19,347 bases of DNA from Myxococcales bacterium. Lineage in GTDB: Bacteria; Myxococcota; UBA796; SXON01. Where the stretch lies: the NCBI GenBank assembly GCA_009692585.1, contig SHYX01000066.1, positions 1-19,347 of the forward strand, written 5' to 3'. This document shows, in pieces, positions 7,797 through 15,482 of this stretch. Under the pieces are notes generated by a model. That model did not search any database. It was given only the letters and a program-made list of their open reading frames with translations, and was not told the origin of the DNA. Positions within the stretch are counted from its first letter, which is position 1. Every line of letters starts with the position of its first letter. A program made the position numbers and the translations under genes.

Positions 7797-8152
7797 GACT
7801 CGTCCTCCTGAGGCTTGGGCAAGCTCGCAAACAGATCGTCCATGCGGGCCGCGTATTCCACGTTGCGGTCCACCTCGAAGCGAAGCTCGGGTGAATGGCG
7901 GATCCCCAGCGCACGCCCCACCGGCCCCCGAAGGTAGGGAGCGACCAGCTTGAGCCCTTCCGCGATGGCCTTTCGGTCACCCACGCCTCCGAACGGCAGC
8001 CAGCGAATTGTGGCGAGCGTGAGGTCGTCGTTCACCGAGACGCCCACCACGCTGATGTTGCCCACACGGGGGTCAGGCACGCCCTGCCGCAGCAGGCGGG
8101 TGACTTCTTCCTGAACTCGAACTGCGATGCGATCCGCGCGACGACCGGCCAT
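7793..8152 (-). CDS. rbfA: Ribosome-binding factor A
   Basis: A 119-residue protein with the KH-fold RbfA pattern: RRADRIAVRVQEEVTRLL at the N-terminus, DPRVGNISVVGVSVNDDLTLATI in the middle, and LRFEVDRNVEYAARMDDLF near the end, matching the family's RF..D...E....ID.L motif. RbfA assists 16S rRNA maturation in the 30S subunit. The ATG at 8152 is preferred: upstream sequence in the same frame is antisense-type translation of the neighbouring gene. It lies 10 bases after the 361-residue gene and overlaps truB by four bases. The usual upstream partners nusA and infB are not in the window. Confidence 0.95.
   Translation of the reverse strand: MAGRRADRIAVRVQEEVTRLLRQGVPDPRVGNISVVGVSVNDDLTLATIRWLPFGGVGDRKAIAEGLKLVAPYLRGPVGRALGIRHSPELRFEVDRNVEYAARMDDLFASLPKPQEDES
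7804..7809 (-). promoter_or_regulatory. Shine-Dalgarno for truB within the rbfA 3' end
   Basis: The minus strand reads AGGAGG at 7809-7804, seven bases upstream of GTG 7796 and thirteen upstream of ATG 7790. This spacing favours GTG as the truB start. The site lies within the last codons of rbfA. Confidence 0.75.
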
Positions 8153-8162
8153 GCCCGCGGCG

Positions 8163-9248
8163 CTATCCGTGCGGCGGCCGCTCGGCCAACATGGCTTCAA
8201 GCTCCGCGACCCGATGCTCCAACTCCAGCACCCGCGCCCGCTGCTGTTCCCCCGTTCGCCGCATGAAACGAACCAGCGTGGTGCGACTGCGGTGGCCCAA
8301 GCGTGCCACTTCCTCCGGCTCAGGAACGGTCGCAGGCGCGGGTTCGACCGGCGGCGAGGCCCGAACCGGCTCGATCTCAGGTAACGGCGGCAGTTCTTCC
8401 CTGGCGAAGGCGCCGCCCTCGTCGTACCCACCGCTCCGCACGGTGACATGCTCGGTGGAGACCCGGTGGGACGGGAGATCGATCGAGAAAACCGCTTCCT
8501 CAAAGTCGTGGTCGAAGGATGCGTAGAACGAGGCGGCGCCGAGCAGAGGCGCGGGTTCGCTGGGGGGATCGAACGCGGCCTCGAGCGCGAGGGGAGTGGA
8601 TTCCGGTTCTTCAGGCACCGCAAGCGAGAGATCCTGGGCGTCTTCCTCGGAATCACCTGCTTCCCCAAGCGCCAGCATCTCCTCGGCTTCTTCGTCCTCC
8701 AGGAGCGCCACGGGTACGGGGATGGCTGCGGCCAGGGCTCGGCGCAGCCGGGCCTCGGGACCCGCCGGGACCAGGGGTTCCGGAGGCATCCAGCCCGACG
8801 CAACCGATCCGTCACCGTCGGGGAGCGGGAGCAACACGAATCGCGGCGACGGGCTTGGGGTGATCATCGCGCTGGGCGGCTCCGCGGGAACCACGAGGTC
8901 GGCGTAGCGCAGAACCCCGTCGGTTCCGACCACGATCTCGTGCCACCGCTCCATCTCCAGGTGCTCGAGGTCGGGGCCCACGAGCCGTTCGAAGAGGTGG
9001 ACCTGCCGAGCCCTGCCATCGTCAAAAACAACGACGAACTTGGCTTTGAGCACTTGCTTCGCGGTGAGACGTTCCTCGATGCCGGTGGGCCGGGCCGGGG
9101 GATCGATCAGCACTCCCGGACGCTCGATCCGGAGCATCCCCTTCCCGCTCGTCACCTCGAACCGGACCGCAAACAGCCCATCGTCTGCGTTGGGACGCCG
9201 CACCCAGATTTTGGCGGGCGGGGACTGGGCCGGAGAGGCAAGCGGCAT
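8163..9248 (-). CDS. Unrecognised protein heading the rbfA-truB-rplS operon
   Basis: This 361-residue protein matches no family I recognise. The first 125 or so residues look folded, with alternating strands (IWVRRPN, FAVRFEVTSGKG, KFVVVFDDGRARQVHLFER, ERWHEIVVGTDGVLRYADLVV), loosely like a beta-rich PilZ-sized domain, though I see no PilZ motif. The middle (about 150-310) is long, Pro/Glu/Ala-rich and acidic, probably disordered. The C-terminus (about 312-357) is charged and heptad-like (TLVRFMRRTGEQQRARVLELEHRVAELEAML), most likely a coiled coil. No signal peptide or membrane segment is seen, so it is probably cytoplasmic. It occupies the position infB often holds upstream of rbfA. The start is ATG 9248 and no clear Shine-Dalgarno is seen. 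Confidence 0.85.
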   Translation of the reverse strand: MPLASPAQSPPAKIWVRRPNADDGLFAVRFEVTSGKGMLRIERPGVLIDPPARPTGIEERLTAKQVLKAKFVVVFDDGRARQVHLFERLVGPDLEHLEMERWHEIVVGTDGVLRYADLVVPAEPPSAMITPSPSPRFVLLPLPDGDGSVASGWMPPEPLVPAGPEARLRRALAAAIPVPVALLEDEEAEEMLALGEAGDSEEDAQDLSLAVPEEPESTPLALEAAFDPPSEPAPLLGAASFYASFDHDFEEAVFSIDLPSHRVSTEHVTVRSGGYDEGGAFAREELPPLPEIEPVRASPPVEPAPATVPEPEEVARLGHRSRTTLVRFMRRTGEQQRARVLELEHRVAELEAMLAERPPHG

Positions 9249-9345
9249 GCGACTTTCCCAGTGTATCGCATGCCCCGCGATTGGGAACCTGCCGTTGCCC
9301 GCGCACCGTTCCTAAAGTAGAGTTCACATCAAGGTCGGAGGCGAA
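9249..9345. promoter_or_regulatory. Divergent intergenic region upstream of the rbfA operon
   Basis: This 97-base spacer must contain the promoter of the minus-strand rbfA operon and of the plus-strand 63-residue gene. A GGAGG at 9337-9341 is a ribosome binding site for ATG 9346. I find no unambiguous -35/-10 pair. Confidence 0.4.
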
Positions 9346-9537
9346 ATGGGCATCGGACGAAACGTGCTTCGCGGGTTGAAGGAAAAGCTCATGAGCCGGT
9401 ACGGCGAGAAGATCGTGGCCAACCTTGGCGACACCTCCTCAGACGCGCCCAACAAGTTCAGCGAACCCAAGCGGAACCTCTACGAAGAGATGGAGCGTGA
9501 AGGCCGCATCGAGAAGAAGGAGGGGGAGGACCGCTAA
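9346..9537 (+). CDS. Small charged protein of unknown function
   Basis: This gene encodes 63 residues, starting at an ATG preceded four bases upstream by GGAGG. The protein is hydrophilic and rich in Lys and Glu. It opens with an amphipathic helix (RNVLRGLKEKLMSRYGEKIVANLG), has a short polar middle, and ends in a Glu/Lys-rich helix (LYEEMEREGRIEKKEGEDR). The composition looks coding rather than random, unlike overlapping frames. No family is recognised. It has no signal peptide or Cys. It stands alone, divergent from the rbfA operon and convergent with the large lipoprotein gene. Confidence 0.7.
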   Translation: MGIGRNVLRGLKEKLMSRYGEKIVANLGDTSSDAPNKFSEPKRNLYEEMEREGRIEKKEGEDR

Positions 9538-9596
9538 CGGATCGTCTAAACGGCATCCACGATGACCGACGCCGCCCGCCAGCTCGGCGTGGCTCC

Positions 9597-12500
9597 CTAC
9601 GAGCCCGCGTCCAGCGGATCGGTTCCGGCGCTGACCTCCGTTCCGTCGCTGCGCCCGTCTCCGTCGGTGTCCGCAGTGTCCGGCGCGGTGCCCGCGCTGA
9701 ACTCCGCGGCGTTGTCCAGGCCGTCCGCGTCGGAGTCGGCGGCGGAGTCGTCGCTGGCGATGTCGAGCCCGGCCGCGAGCTCCCAACCGTCGTACAGCCC
9801 GTCCAGATCGGCATCGTCGTAGTAGCTGAAGTCCACGGTGGGTCCGCTGTACGCACCGATGTCGCTGGGGCTGCCATCGGGGTCGAAGAGGCTGGCGTCG
9901 CCTGCGTCGATCAGCGCGGAGCCGGGTGCGAGGTGAAGATCCCACGTGCTCGGGTCCATCGCGTCTGACCACGACACGAAGCCGGGATTCACAGACACGT
10001 TGCCGGCGGTGCCGGTCGGGTCGCTCATGCCCGAATAGTTCCCACCGCCGTTGTCCACGACATCGCAGGACTCGACGATCGGAGCGTAGATGTACCCGTT
10101 CGAGATTCCGTATCCGCCGTTTCCGGACACCACGACGTTGGTCAGCGTGATGCCACGGACGAGATCGGCGTAGGCGTTGACGCCCGTGCCGGTGTTGCCG
10201 GTGATCGTGGTGTTTCTGATCGTGAAGGTCTGCCCGCCCGTGGCATCGAGGAAGAGCCCGGCACCGGTGTTCCCGGCGACTACCGAGTCGTCGATGCTGG
10301 TGGTCCGGGTGACGTACATCTGGTACTCGCCGGTGTTTCCACGCATGTCCAATCCGGACAGGCTCCCGCCGGAGAGCGACAGACCGCCGGCCGCGAAGCT
10401 GTTGTCCCAGACGACGAGTCCGTCCGTCGTGACGGAGTTCAGCATGGCGATCCTCGGCCCGCCCTGCGTGTTGTTCGACAGAATCACGTCTTCGACGGTG
10501 CTCACCCCGCCCCCGGTCGCGTACAGGGCCGAGTCGGTGCTGGCGGTGTTCCCGGAGATCGTCAGGCCGGACAGCGTGAAGGCTCCCGACGCGTACACCC
10601 CACCGTACTGCAAGCCGGCGGCATTGTCGCTCGCGCCTCCGCCCGTCCACACGAACGTACCGGAGAGGTAGGCCCCCGCGAAGTAGCCGACGCCGGCGGT
10701 GACGGTGTTCTCGTCGGCGTTCACCGCGTCGAAGGTAGACGGATCGGCGGAGGATCCGGTGGACGACACGTACCAACCGCCGCCGTAGGCAGTCGACGCG
10801 AGCAGCGTGTTTCGATTGGCCTCGCTGTCGGTCGCGTGGATCGACCCTCCGCTGAGGTACACCCCGCCCCCGTACTCTTCGGCGACGTTGTCATCGAAGG
10901 TGCAGGCACTCACCGTCAGGTCATCGGCGTTCGTCGCATACAGGCCACCCCCGGCCACCGTGGCTGCGTTGCCGTCCACGGCGAGGTCGGACAGAGTCGC
11001 GCCGCTGCCCGCGCCCACGTAGATGCCCCCCCCGTTGGGCGCCAGTCCGTTGGTGACGGTGAACCCGCTCAGCGTCCCGCCATCCATGGTGACGGCGCTG
11101 CTCCCGTTGGACCCGCCGTCCAGGATCGTCACGGTCGAACCGGCGCCCTCCACGGTGAGGTCCAGCGCTGAGAAGTCGATGTTCTCGGTGTAGGTTCCGG
11201 CGGACACGTCGACGATGTCGCCGTCGCAGGACGCGTCAATCGCGGCCTGGATGGTCGCGTAGTCGGCGGGCACGCGCCGGGTGGAGGCGCCGCAGCTCGC
11301 ATCGAGCCCGTCGCAGTCCTGGTCGACGCCGTCCGAGGGATCCGCCGCGCCCGGATGGACGAGGGCGTCGCCGTCATCGCAGTCCGTGGCGTCGGCGACG
11401 TAGCCCGCGGGTTGCGAACACGAGATCACGTCCAGGCTGACGTCGCCGTACAGATCGCTGTCGCTGTCCAGGTACCAGGCGAGCGCGTCCGCGGCGCTCG
11501 ACTCGTCGATCGCGCCGTCACAGTCGTTGTCGAGGCCATCGCACAGCTCGGTGGCCGCCGGGTTGATCGCGCCGTCGGTGTCGTCGCAGTCGGCGGCGTC
11601 GGCAACGTAGCCGGCGGGTTGCGAGCAGGCGTTCACGGTCGAGGCGGCGTCGCCGTACAGGTCCGCGTCGTCGTCCAGGTACCAGGCGAGCGCGTCCGCG
11701 GCGCTCGACTCGTCGATCGCGCCGTCACAGTCGTTGTCGAGGGCGTCGCAGACCTCGGCGGCCGCCGGGTTGACCGCGCCGTCGGTGTCGTCGCAGTCGG
11801 CGCAGGCGGCGAAGCGGTCCCCGTCGGCGTCGGCGTAGCCCGTCGACCCGTCGCAGTTGTAGTCGTTGGGGTCGGTACAATCGGCCTCCACGGCCGCGGG
11901 ATTCCACGCGGCGTCGGCGTCGTCGCAGTCGCCACCGGCGGCCACGTACCCGGGCGGCTGATCACAGGCCTCGACCGTCACCGCGTCGTCGCCGAACGTG
12001 TCCCCATCGGCGTCGGCGAGCCAGGTCGTGAGGCAGTCCGCCACCGTGACGCTGGCGCACGCCTCACCGCTGCTGCCCCAGGGGTCGGTAGCCGTGAGGC
12101 ACAGCTCCTGCTCGCCGAGCGGCAGCGCGGCCGGAATGCATGCGACCTCGCCGAGCTCGTCCGTAGACATGGGACAGTCGAGGAGCTCGGTGCCCGAGGC
12201 GGTCCACGCGAGGGTCAGCGCCGCGGCGCCATCGTTGTCGTCGCCGACGCGGCCGGTGAGCGTGATCGCGCTGTCGACGAATACGACGGCGCCGTCGGCA
12301 GGGGACGTGAGGACCACGAGTGGAGCGGGATTGTCGACAATCGTGACGCGGACGGTCGCGGTGTCCTCCTGGGCATCGCTGTCGACGACGTGGAGGGTGA
12401 TCTGGACCTCGCCGACGGACGTGGGCATCCACGAGGCGCTGGCGAGCCCCTCGGGGGTGACTTCACCGGCAGTGACGGTGCCCCCTGCCTGATCGACGGA

Positions 12501-12683
12501 CCAGTTGACGGAGAGCTCGCCGGGGTGCGCGGTGTCCGGGTCGCTGACCTCCGCCGTCAACGCGAGCACTTGCCCGAGGAAGAAGGACTGACCCTCCGAG
12601 GGGGCGACGATCGCAGCGCTCGGCGGGGAGATGCGCACGCCCACGCTGATGTCCGAAGCGCAGCCGACGAGCAGAAGCATCAT
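9597..12683 (-). CDS. Large surface lipoprotein: Ig-like domains, MopE-like repeats, beta-helix
   Basis: This gene encodes 1028 residues from tandem ATGs at 12683/12680. The N-terminus MMLLLVGCAS carries a lipobox Cys at residue 8, so it is likely lipid-anchored, though the hydrophobic stretch is very short. Two Ig/PKD-like domains (about 15-215) precede four MopE-like Asp/Cys-rich repeats (222-462). A long right-handed parallel beta-helix (about 470-930) follows, opened by ADYATIQAAIDA and full of short NGG/GNT/SGN turns, typical of pectate-lyase-like or adhesin folds. The tail (about 960-1028) has calcium-binding-like D-x-D-x-D-G repeats and a TDTDGDG motif. No catalytic site is apparent, so surface binding is more likely than hydrolysis. 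The frame stays open upstream into an IS91 remnant, but the lipobox fixes the start. Confidence 0.88.
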   Translation of the reverse strand: MMLLLVGCASDISVGVRISPPSAAIVAPSEGQSFFLGQVLALTAEVSDPDTAHPGELSVNWSVDQAGGTVTAGEVTPEGLASASWMPTSVGEVQITLHVVDSDAQEDTATVRVTIVDNPAPLVVLTSPADGAVVFVDSAITLTGRVGDDNDGAAALTLAWTASGTELLDCPMSTDELGEVACIPAALPLGEQELCLTATDPWGSSGEACASVTVADCLTTWLADADGDTFGDDAVTVEACDQPPGYVAAGGDCDDADAAWNPAAVEADCTDPNDYNCDGSTGYADADGDRFAACADCDDTDGAVNPAAAEVCDALDNDCDGAIDESSAADALAWYLDDDADLYGDAASTVNACSQPAGYVADAADCDDTDGAINPAATELCDGLDNDCDGAIDESSAADALAWYLDSDSDLYGDVSLDVISCSQPAGYVADATDCDDGDALVHPGAADPSDGVDQDCDGLDASCGASTRRVPADYATIQAAIDASCDGDIVDVSAGTYTENIDFSALDLTVEGAGSTVTILDGGSNGSSAVTMDGGTLSGFTVTNGLAPNGGGIYVGAGSGATLSDLAVDGNAATVAGGGLYATNADDLTVSACTFDDNVAEEYGGGVYLSGGSIHATDSEANRNTLLASTAYGGGWYVSSTGSSADPSTFDAVNADENTVTAGVGYFAGAYLSGTFVWTGGGASDNAAGLQYGGVYASGAFTLSGLTISGNTASTDSALYATGGGVSTVEDVILSNNTQGGPRIAMLNSVTTDGLVVWDNSFAAGGLSLSGGSLSGLDMRGNTGEYQMYVTRTTSIDDSVVAGNTGAGLFLDATGGQTFTIRNTTITGNTGTGVNAYADLVRGITLTNVVVSGNGGYGISNGYIYAPIVESCDVVDNGGGNYSGMSDPTGTAGNVSVNPGFVSWSDAMDPSTWDLHLAPGSALIDAGDASLFDPDGSPSDIGAYSGPTVDFSYYDDADLDGLYDGWELAAGLDIASDDSAADSDADGLDNAAEFSAGTAPDTADTDGDGRSDGTEVSAGTDPLDAGS
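11466..11742. repeat. Near-identical tandem repeat inside the lipoprotein gene (207-bp period)
   Basis: About 70 bases at 11466-11535 recur without visible change at 11673-11742, a shift of 207 bases, exactly 69 codons. The repeated block encodes the C-terminal part of one MopE-like unit plus the start of the next (DNDCDGAIDESSAADALAWYLD). Flanking parts of the unit are similar but diverged. This suggests recent duplication or gene conversion within the repeat region. Confidence 0.85.
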
Positions 12684-12739
12684 GGAGCAGCCTGGATGGC
12701 GCAGGTATAATGTGCATTCCGATGCCGTGCGGAGCGACT

Positions 12740-13095
12740 GACGAGCTGCGGCGTCGATCGCGAGGGGGGCGGGCGAGCCCTCGACCACCGTTCGAAGCCG
12801 CATGGGCTTCCCACAATTGGCCGGGGTCGTGCCCGACCCTTCCCAGCCGTCCACGCCAAATACTCGCTTCAACAATTCGGCCCACCCCAGCGGCGCATCG
12901 TCGGGGCGCTTGTCGCGGCCGCGCTTGACCAGCCGCAGCGATGCGCGCCTCGCGCTCCGCGTCGGTCGAGCTCGGCACCTTGGGCACGACCTCCTTCCGC
13001 CAGGCGGCGTTGCCGGCCAGAACGCGGGCGTAGAGGAGCTGGTTCGCGCGCAAGGGGGGACGATCACTGCGAGCTTTTCAGTAAGTTCTAAGCAA
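12740..13095 (-). pseudogene. Frameshifted IS91-family transposase C-terminus
   Basis: The end of an IS91-type (Y2, HUH) transposase can be read on the minus strand across two frames. It begins ELTEKLAVIVPP near 13088, switches frame for RANQLLYARVLAGNAAWRKEVVP (family pattern VPPPR...YHGVLAPNA), then switches back for GWAELLKRVFGVD (12860-12900) and CGKPMRLRTVVEG. The family's usual zinc-ribbon CP-x-CGG before MRL is degraded, with only the second half left. At least two frameshifts are therefore present and the N-terminal catalytic part is missing. The last frame continues open into the large lipoprotein gene. Confidence 0.72.
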
Positions 13096-13118
13096 GAAAG
13101 TTCGATAGGGGAGGGTGT

Positions 13119-13233
13119 CGCCACCGTCGGTCGGGCCTGGCGCTTCATCCCTTCGGGCGCGCCAGACCGCTCCCGATCCCTCACCCTCACCGGTCGGAAC
13201 CCTTGGTGCGAAGCGCACAACGGGATCCTCGCC
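13119..13233. repeat. Two-hairpin dispersed repeat, copy 1
   Basis: This 115-base element shares its start (CGCCACCGTCG), both hairpins and its end (CTCGCC) with the copy at 15797-15898. The first hairpin has arms GGCCTGGCGC (13134-13143) and GCGCCAGACC (13159-13168) around a 15-base loop containing CCCTTCGGG; one C-A mismatch is present. The second hairpin is at 13200-13224, centred on GTGCGAAGCGCAC. This copy lies between the IS91 relic and the IS66 left end. No protein-coding explanation fits. Confidence 0.75.
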
Positions 13234-13316
13234 CATCGCTCCAGATTCTTTTCATTCGCCGAACCCCATGTCCCGGCGGCCCTGGCTTCGCGCAAAGCTC
13301 GGTGCGGGAGACGTCC

Positions 13317-13460
13317 ATGCCGCGTGCCAAGCCGTTGTCGGTCTACCAGAGCGTTCAAGCCGAGCGTTGGATCGCGCTGGTGGCAGCGTTTGAGAACTCG
13401 AAGGCGACGATGAGGGCGTTTGCCGCACAGCACGGGGTCAACGCGCCGGCGGCGGGGTGA
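13317..13460 (+). pseudogene. Truncated IS66-family tnpA
   Basis: A 47-residue frame from ATG 13317 begins like the small IS66 TnpA protein: AERWIALVAAFENSKATMRAFAAQHGV resembles the family pattern W-x-x-L-V-x-x-x-E-x-S-x-x-x-x-x-F-x-x-x-H-G-V, its helix-turn-helix. The family then continues with a Tyr/Leu-Trp motif, but here the frame turns into NAPAAG and stops. The break point at about 13440 is where foreign sequence joins. Confidence 0.65.
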
Positions 13461-13551
13461 CACCTTGTGGAGGCACCTGAATGAGCCCTCCGCCCCGGCT
13501 CCGCCCCCCAACACCTTGCCGCATCACCCGTTCTGTGCGACGTTCCGAACC

Positions 13552-15090
13552 ATGCTCCTTCTCGCCGCATTCTCGACTTCCCTCGGCGCCGATTACGAGC
13601 GCGAACTCCGCGACGGGATCACCTCCTTTAAGCGCTTCACCGATGGCGATCGGCCGCAGAACATCTACGCCGTGCGCGTGGACCTCTCCGTCCCCAACGT
13701 GGGTCTCCATGCCTCGGCGGATCGACGTGGCGACGAGTGGTACACGGACACGCTCAGCTTCGCCGAAGAGGTCGGCGCGGTCGCGGCGATCAACGGCGAC
13801 TGGTCGTGCACGACCTGTAGCGGCGACGACTACCTCGCCCCGCTCGGCCTCGCGATCTCGGGCGGATCGGTCTGGAACGACCACATCCAGACGGATGCCA
13901 TCGGCAACCACTGGGGCTACCTCGCGTGCACCTTCGACAAGCACTGCGATCTCGGCCGTGCTGCCCCGCTCGGGGATGCAAGTATGGTCTTCAGCCCGCT
14001 GCAAACGCCATCCGTCTACCCCCTGCGCTACGCCAACGCGATCGGGGCCAACGGGAGCGTCCTGATTGACGACGGAGTGGCCGGGAGCGGCTGCTATGAC
14101 ACGAGCACCACCAATCCGAGGAGTGCCGCGTGCATCGAGGCCGACGGGACGCACCTGTGGCTCGCGGTCGTGGACGGACGGGGGGCCGGCGGGGGCACAG
14201 GCATGAGCTGTGACGAGGTGCGCGAGCTCCTGCTCGGCGCCCCGTTCCTGTGTTGGGACGCGGTGATGCTCGACGGTGGGGGCAGCTCCACGCTCGTCGT
14301 GGAGGACACCAACACCGACGCGACCTGCAACCCGCGCGGCGACGACGACCTGTGTGTCAAGAACAACCCGTCGGACGGCGCCGTGCGAACGGTCGCAAAC
14401 CACCTCGCCATCACTTGGGACGACAACGCCGACACCCGGTGCGTGCTTGCGAACGGCCGATGGTGCGAGGGAACCTCGATCCACGCCTGCGAGGGCGGGC
14501 GCTACGGGGGTTCTGGCGACTGCGCCGCCTACGGCTCCGCGTGCCAGGAAGACGGGGACTTCGCTTTCTGTGTCGACCCCCGCTGCCCGGGGGGCGATGG
14601 CCTGCGCCGTTACGCATGCCTCGACGCGACGCAGATCGCGAGCTGCAACGACGGCCAGTACGGCGTGGGGGACTGTGCCGGGTTCGGGCTGGTCTGCGGG
14701 AGCGACGACGCCGGGGCCGCTTGCATGGATGCGCGATGCAGCGCCGGCCCACACAGCAGCTTCTGCCTCTCTGAAACCGACCTTGCCGCGTGCACAGACG
14801 GCGTCTACGGCGAGTCCACCTGCCCTCCGGAAGCGAGCTGTGCGGACGGTGCCTGCCGCTTCCCAAACGAGGACACGGGCGACGACACGGGCGACACTGC
14901 CGACGCCACCGAGACGCCTGTGGACTCAGCAGCCGCGCCCCCTTCGGAGCCTCCAGGGCGGCCGGTGCTCATGGATGCCTCGGGATGCTCGCTCGGCTGT
15001 GCGACGAGTCCGGGCGGATCTGGCGGCCTCGCCGCCATCGCGGCTGTCGGGCTCATCCTCCTCCCTTGCCGGCGGCTAACAGGCCGCTGA
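13552..15090 (+). CDS. Secreted phosphodiester glycosidase (NAGPA domain) with Cys-rich repeats
   Basis: A 512-residue exported protein. A signal peptide (MLLLAAFSTSLG) sets the start at ATG 13552. Residues about 35-290 match the NAGPA/exopolysaccharide phosphodiester-glycosidase domain: VGAVAAINGDW (74-84), VVDGR (206-210), AVMLDGGGSSTLVV (237-250) and NNPSDGAVRTVANHLAI (271-287). This domain hydrolyses GlcNAc-1-phosphodiesters in the known eukaryotic enzyme; bacterial substrates are unknown. Residues about 297-445 hold three Cys-rich repeats (C-x-x-G-x-Y-G-x-G-x-C type). A Thr/Asp-rich linker leads to a MYXO-CTERM-like tail (GCSLGCATSPGG, hydrophobic, RRLTGR). The reading frame is intact even though it lies within transposon debris. 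Confidence 0.88.
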   Translation: MLLLAAFSTSLGADYERELRDGITSFKRFTDGDRPQNIYAVRVDLSVPNVGLHASADRRGDEWYTDTLSFAEEVGAVAAINGDWSCTTCSGDDYLAPLGLAISGGSVWNDHIQTDAIGNHWGYLACTFDKHCDLGRAAPLGDASMVFSPLQTPSVYPLRYANAIGANGSVLIDDGVAGSGCYDTSTTNPRSAACIEADGTHLWLAVVDGRGAGGGTGMSCDEVRELLLGAPFLCWDAVMLDGGGSSTLVVEDTNTDATCNPRGDDDLCVKNNPSDGAVRTVANHLAITWDDNADTRCVLANGRWCEGTSIHACEGGRYGGSGDCAAYGSACQEDGDFAFCVDPRCPGGDGLRRYACLDATQIASCNDGQYGVGDCAGFGLVCGSDDAGAACMDARCSAGPHSSFCLSETDLAACTDGVYGESTCPPEASCADGACRFPNEDTGDDTGDTADATETPVDSAAAPPSEPPGRPVLMDASGCSLGCATSPGGSGGLAAIAAVGLILLPCRRLTGR

Positions 15091-15113
15091 AAAACCTCCC
15101 CTTGCCGGCGGCT
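15063..15113. repeat. 15-bp direct repeat flanking a transposon-end-like sequence
   Basis: CCCTTGCCGGCGGCT occurs at 15063-15077 and again at 15099-15113, 36 bases apart. The first copy forms the last codons of the glycosidase gene. Between the copies is AACAGGCCGCTGAAAAACC, resembling the CAGGC-x-GTTGAAAAAC ends of some insertion sequences. It may be a small target duplication or excision scar. Confidence 0.45.
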
Positions 15114-15118
15114 GATCG

Positions 15119-15142
15119 TGATCCGAAAAAAGTGGACACTTT
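15119..15142. repeat. Putative IS3-family left terminal repeat
   Basis: TGATCCGAAAAAAGTGGACA starts with TG and resembles IS3-family ends of the type TG...GTGGACA. It lies 25 bases upstream of the OrfA start, the expected place. No matching right end is found, because the 3' part of this IS is lost. Confidence 0.55.
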
Positions 15143-15166
15143 CAAGAAGGACAGTGAGTCCACGCA

Positions 15167-15448
15167 ATGCAGCAAAAAACGTCAGAGAAGAAGTCGCCGC
15201 CTACGCACCGTCAACTCACGCCTGAGTTTCGAACTGGGGCCGTTCGGCTCGTGCTGGAGGAGGGGCAGTCCCAGTCCCTCGTGGCGAAGAACCTGGGCCT
15301 CTCCCAGTCGGTGGTTGCCCGTTGGGTGAAGGAGGCCCGAGCGCCGTCGGGGCAAGGGCCGGAGGGAGCCGTCACGCACACCGAGCGTGATGAGCTGTCG
15401 CGACTGCGTAAGGAGAACAAGCTTCTCCGGATGGAGCGCGTAGCTTGA
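15167..15448 (+). pseudogene. IS3-family OrfA, frameshifted near its end
   Basis: A 93-residue frame opens with RQLTPEFRTGAVRLVLEEGQ and a helix-turn-helix (LVAKNLGLSQSVVARWVKEA), then a leucine-zipper-like end (LSRLRKENKLLRMER) typical of IS3-family OrfA. The frame then stops after ERVA, where relatives read ERDILKKA. The following bases in the next frame give LKKAAVFFAKENG and end in a TGA that overlaps the OrfB ATG as ATGA. A one-base deletion near 15443 therefore explains the early stop. A natural slippery A6G run begins right after this stop. Confidence 0.75.
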
Positions 15449-15482
15449 AAAAAGCAGCGGTCTTCTTCGCGAAAGAGAACGG

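Noticed and set aside
7793..8815. 340-residue version of RbfA
   Set aside because: Residues before MAGRRADR are out-of-frame translation of the upstream 361-residue gene.
11350..11920. Regular repeats considered as a CRISPR array
   Set aside because: The period is 207 bases, it stays in frame, and it encodes protein repeats. There are no short repeats with unique spacers and no cas genes.
11355..12710. Plus-strand open frame of 451 codons with repeated VVGVGDVAGG-like segments
   Set aside because: It is the complement of the MopE-like repeats of the lipoprotein gene. The repetition is inherited from the real gene.
12706..12711. Perfect TATAAT on the plus strand
   Set aside because: It reads away from the lipoprotein gene and into IS91 debris, with no -35 at a suitable distance and no gene downstream. 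It is probably chance.
9597..13514. Long minus frame read as a single 1305-residue protein
   Set aside because: The first 277 codons cover the IS66 left end, the dispersed repeat and the IS91 relic. The lipobox start at 12683 is far more plausible.
13438..14754. Minus-strand open frame of 438 codons
   Set aside because: It is antisense to the glycosidase gene, which has a signal peptide and clear domain motifs.
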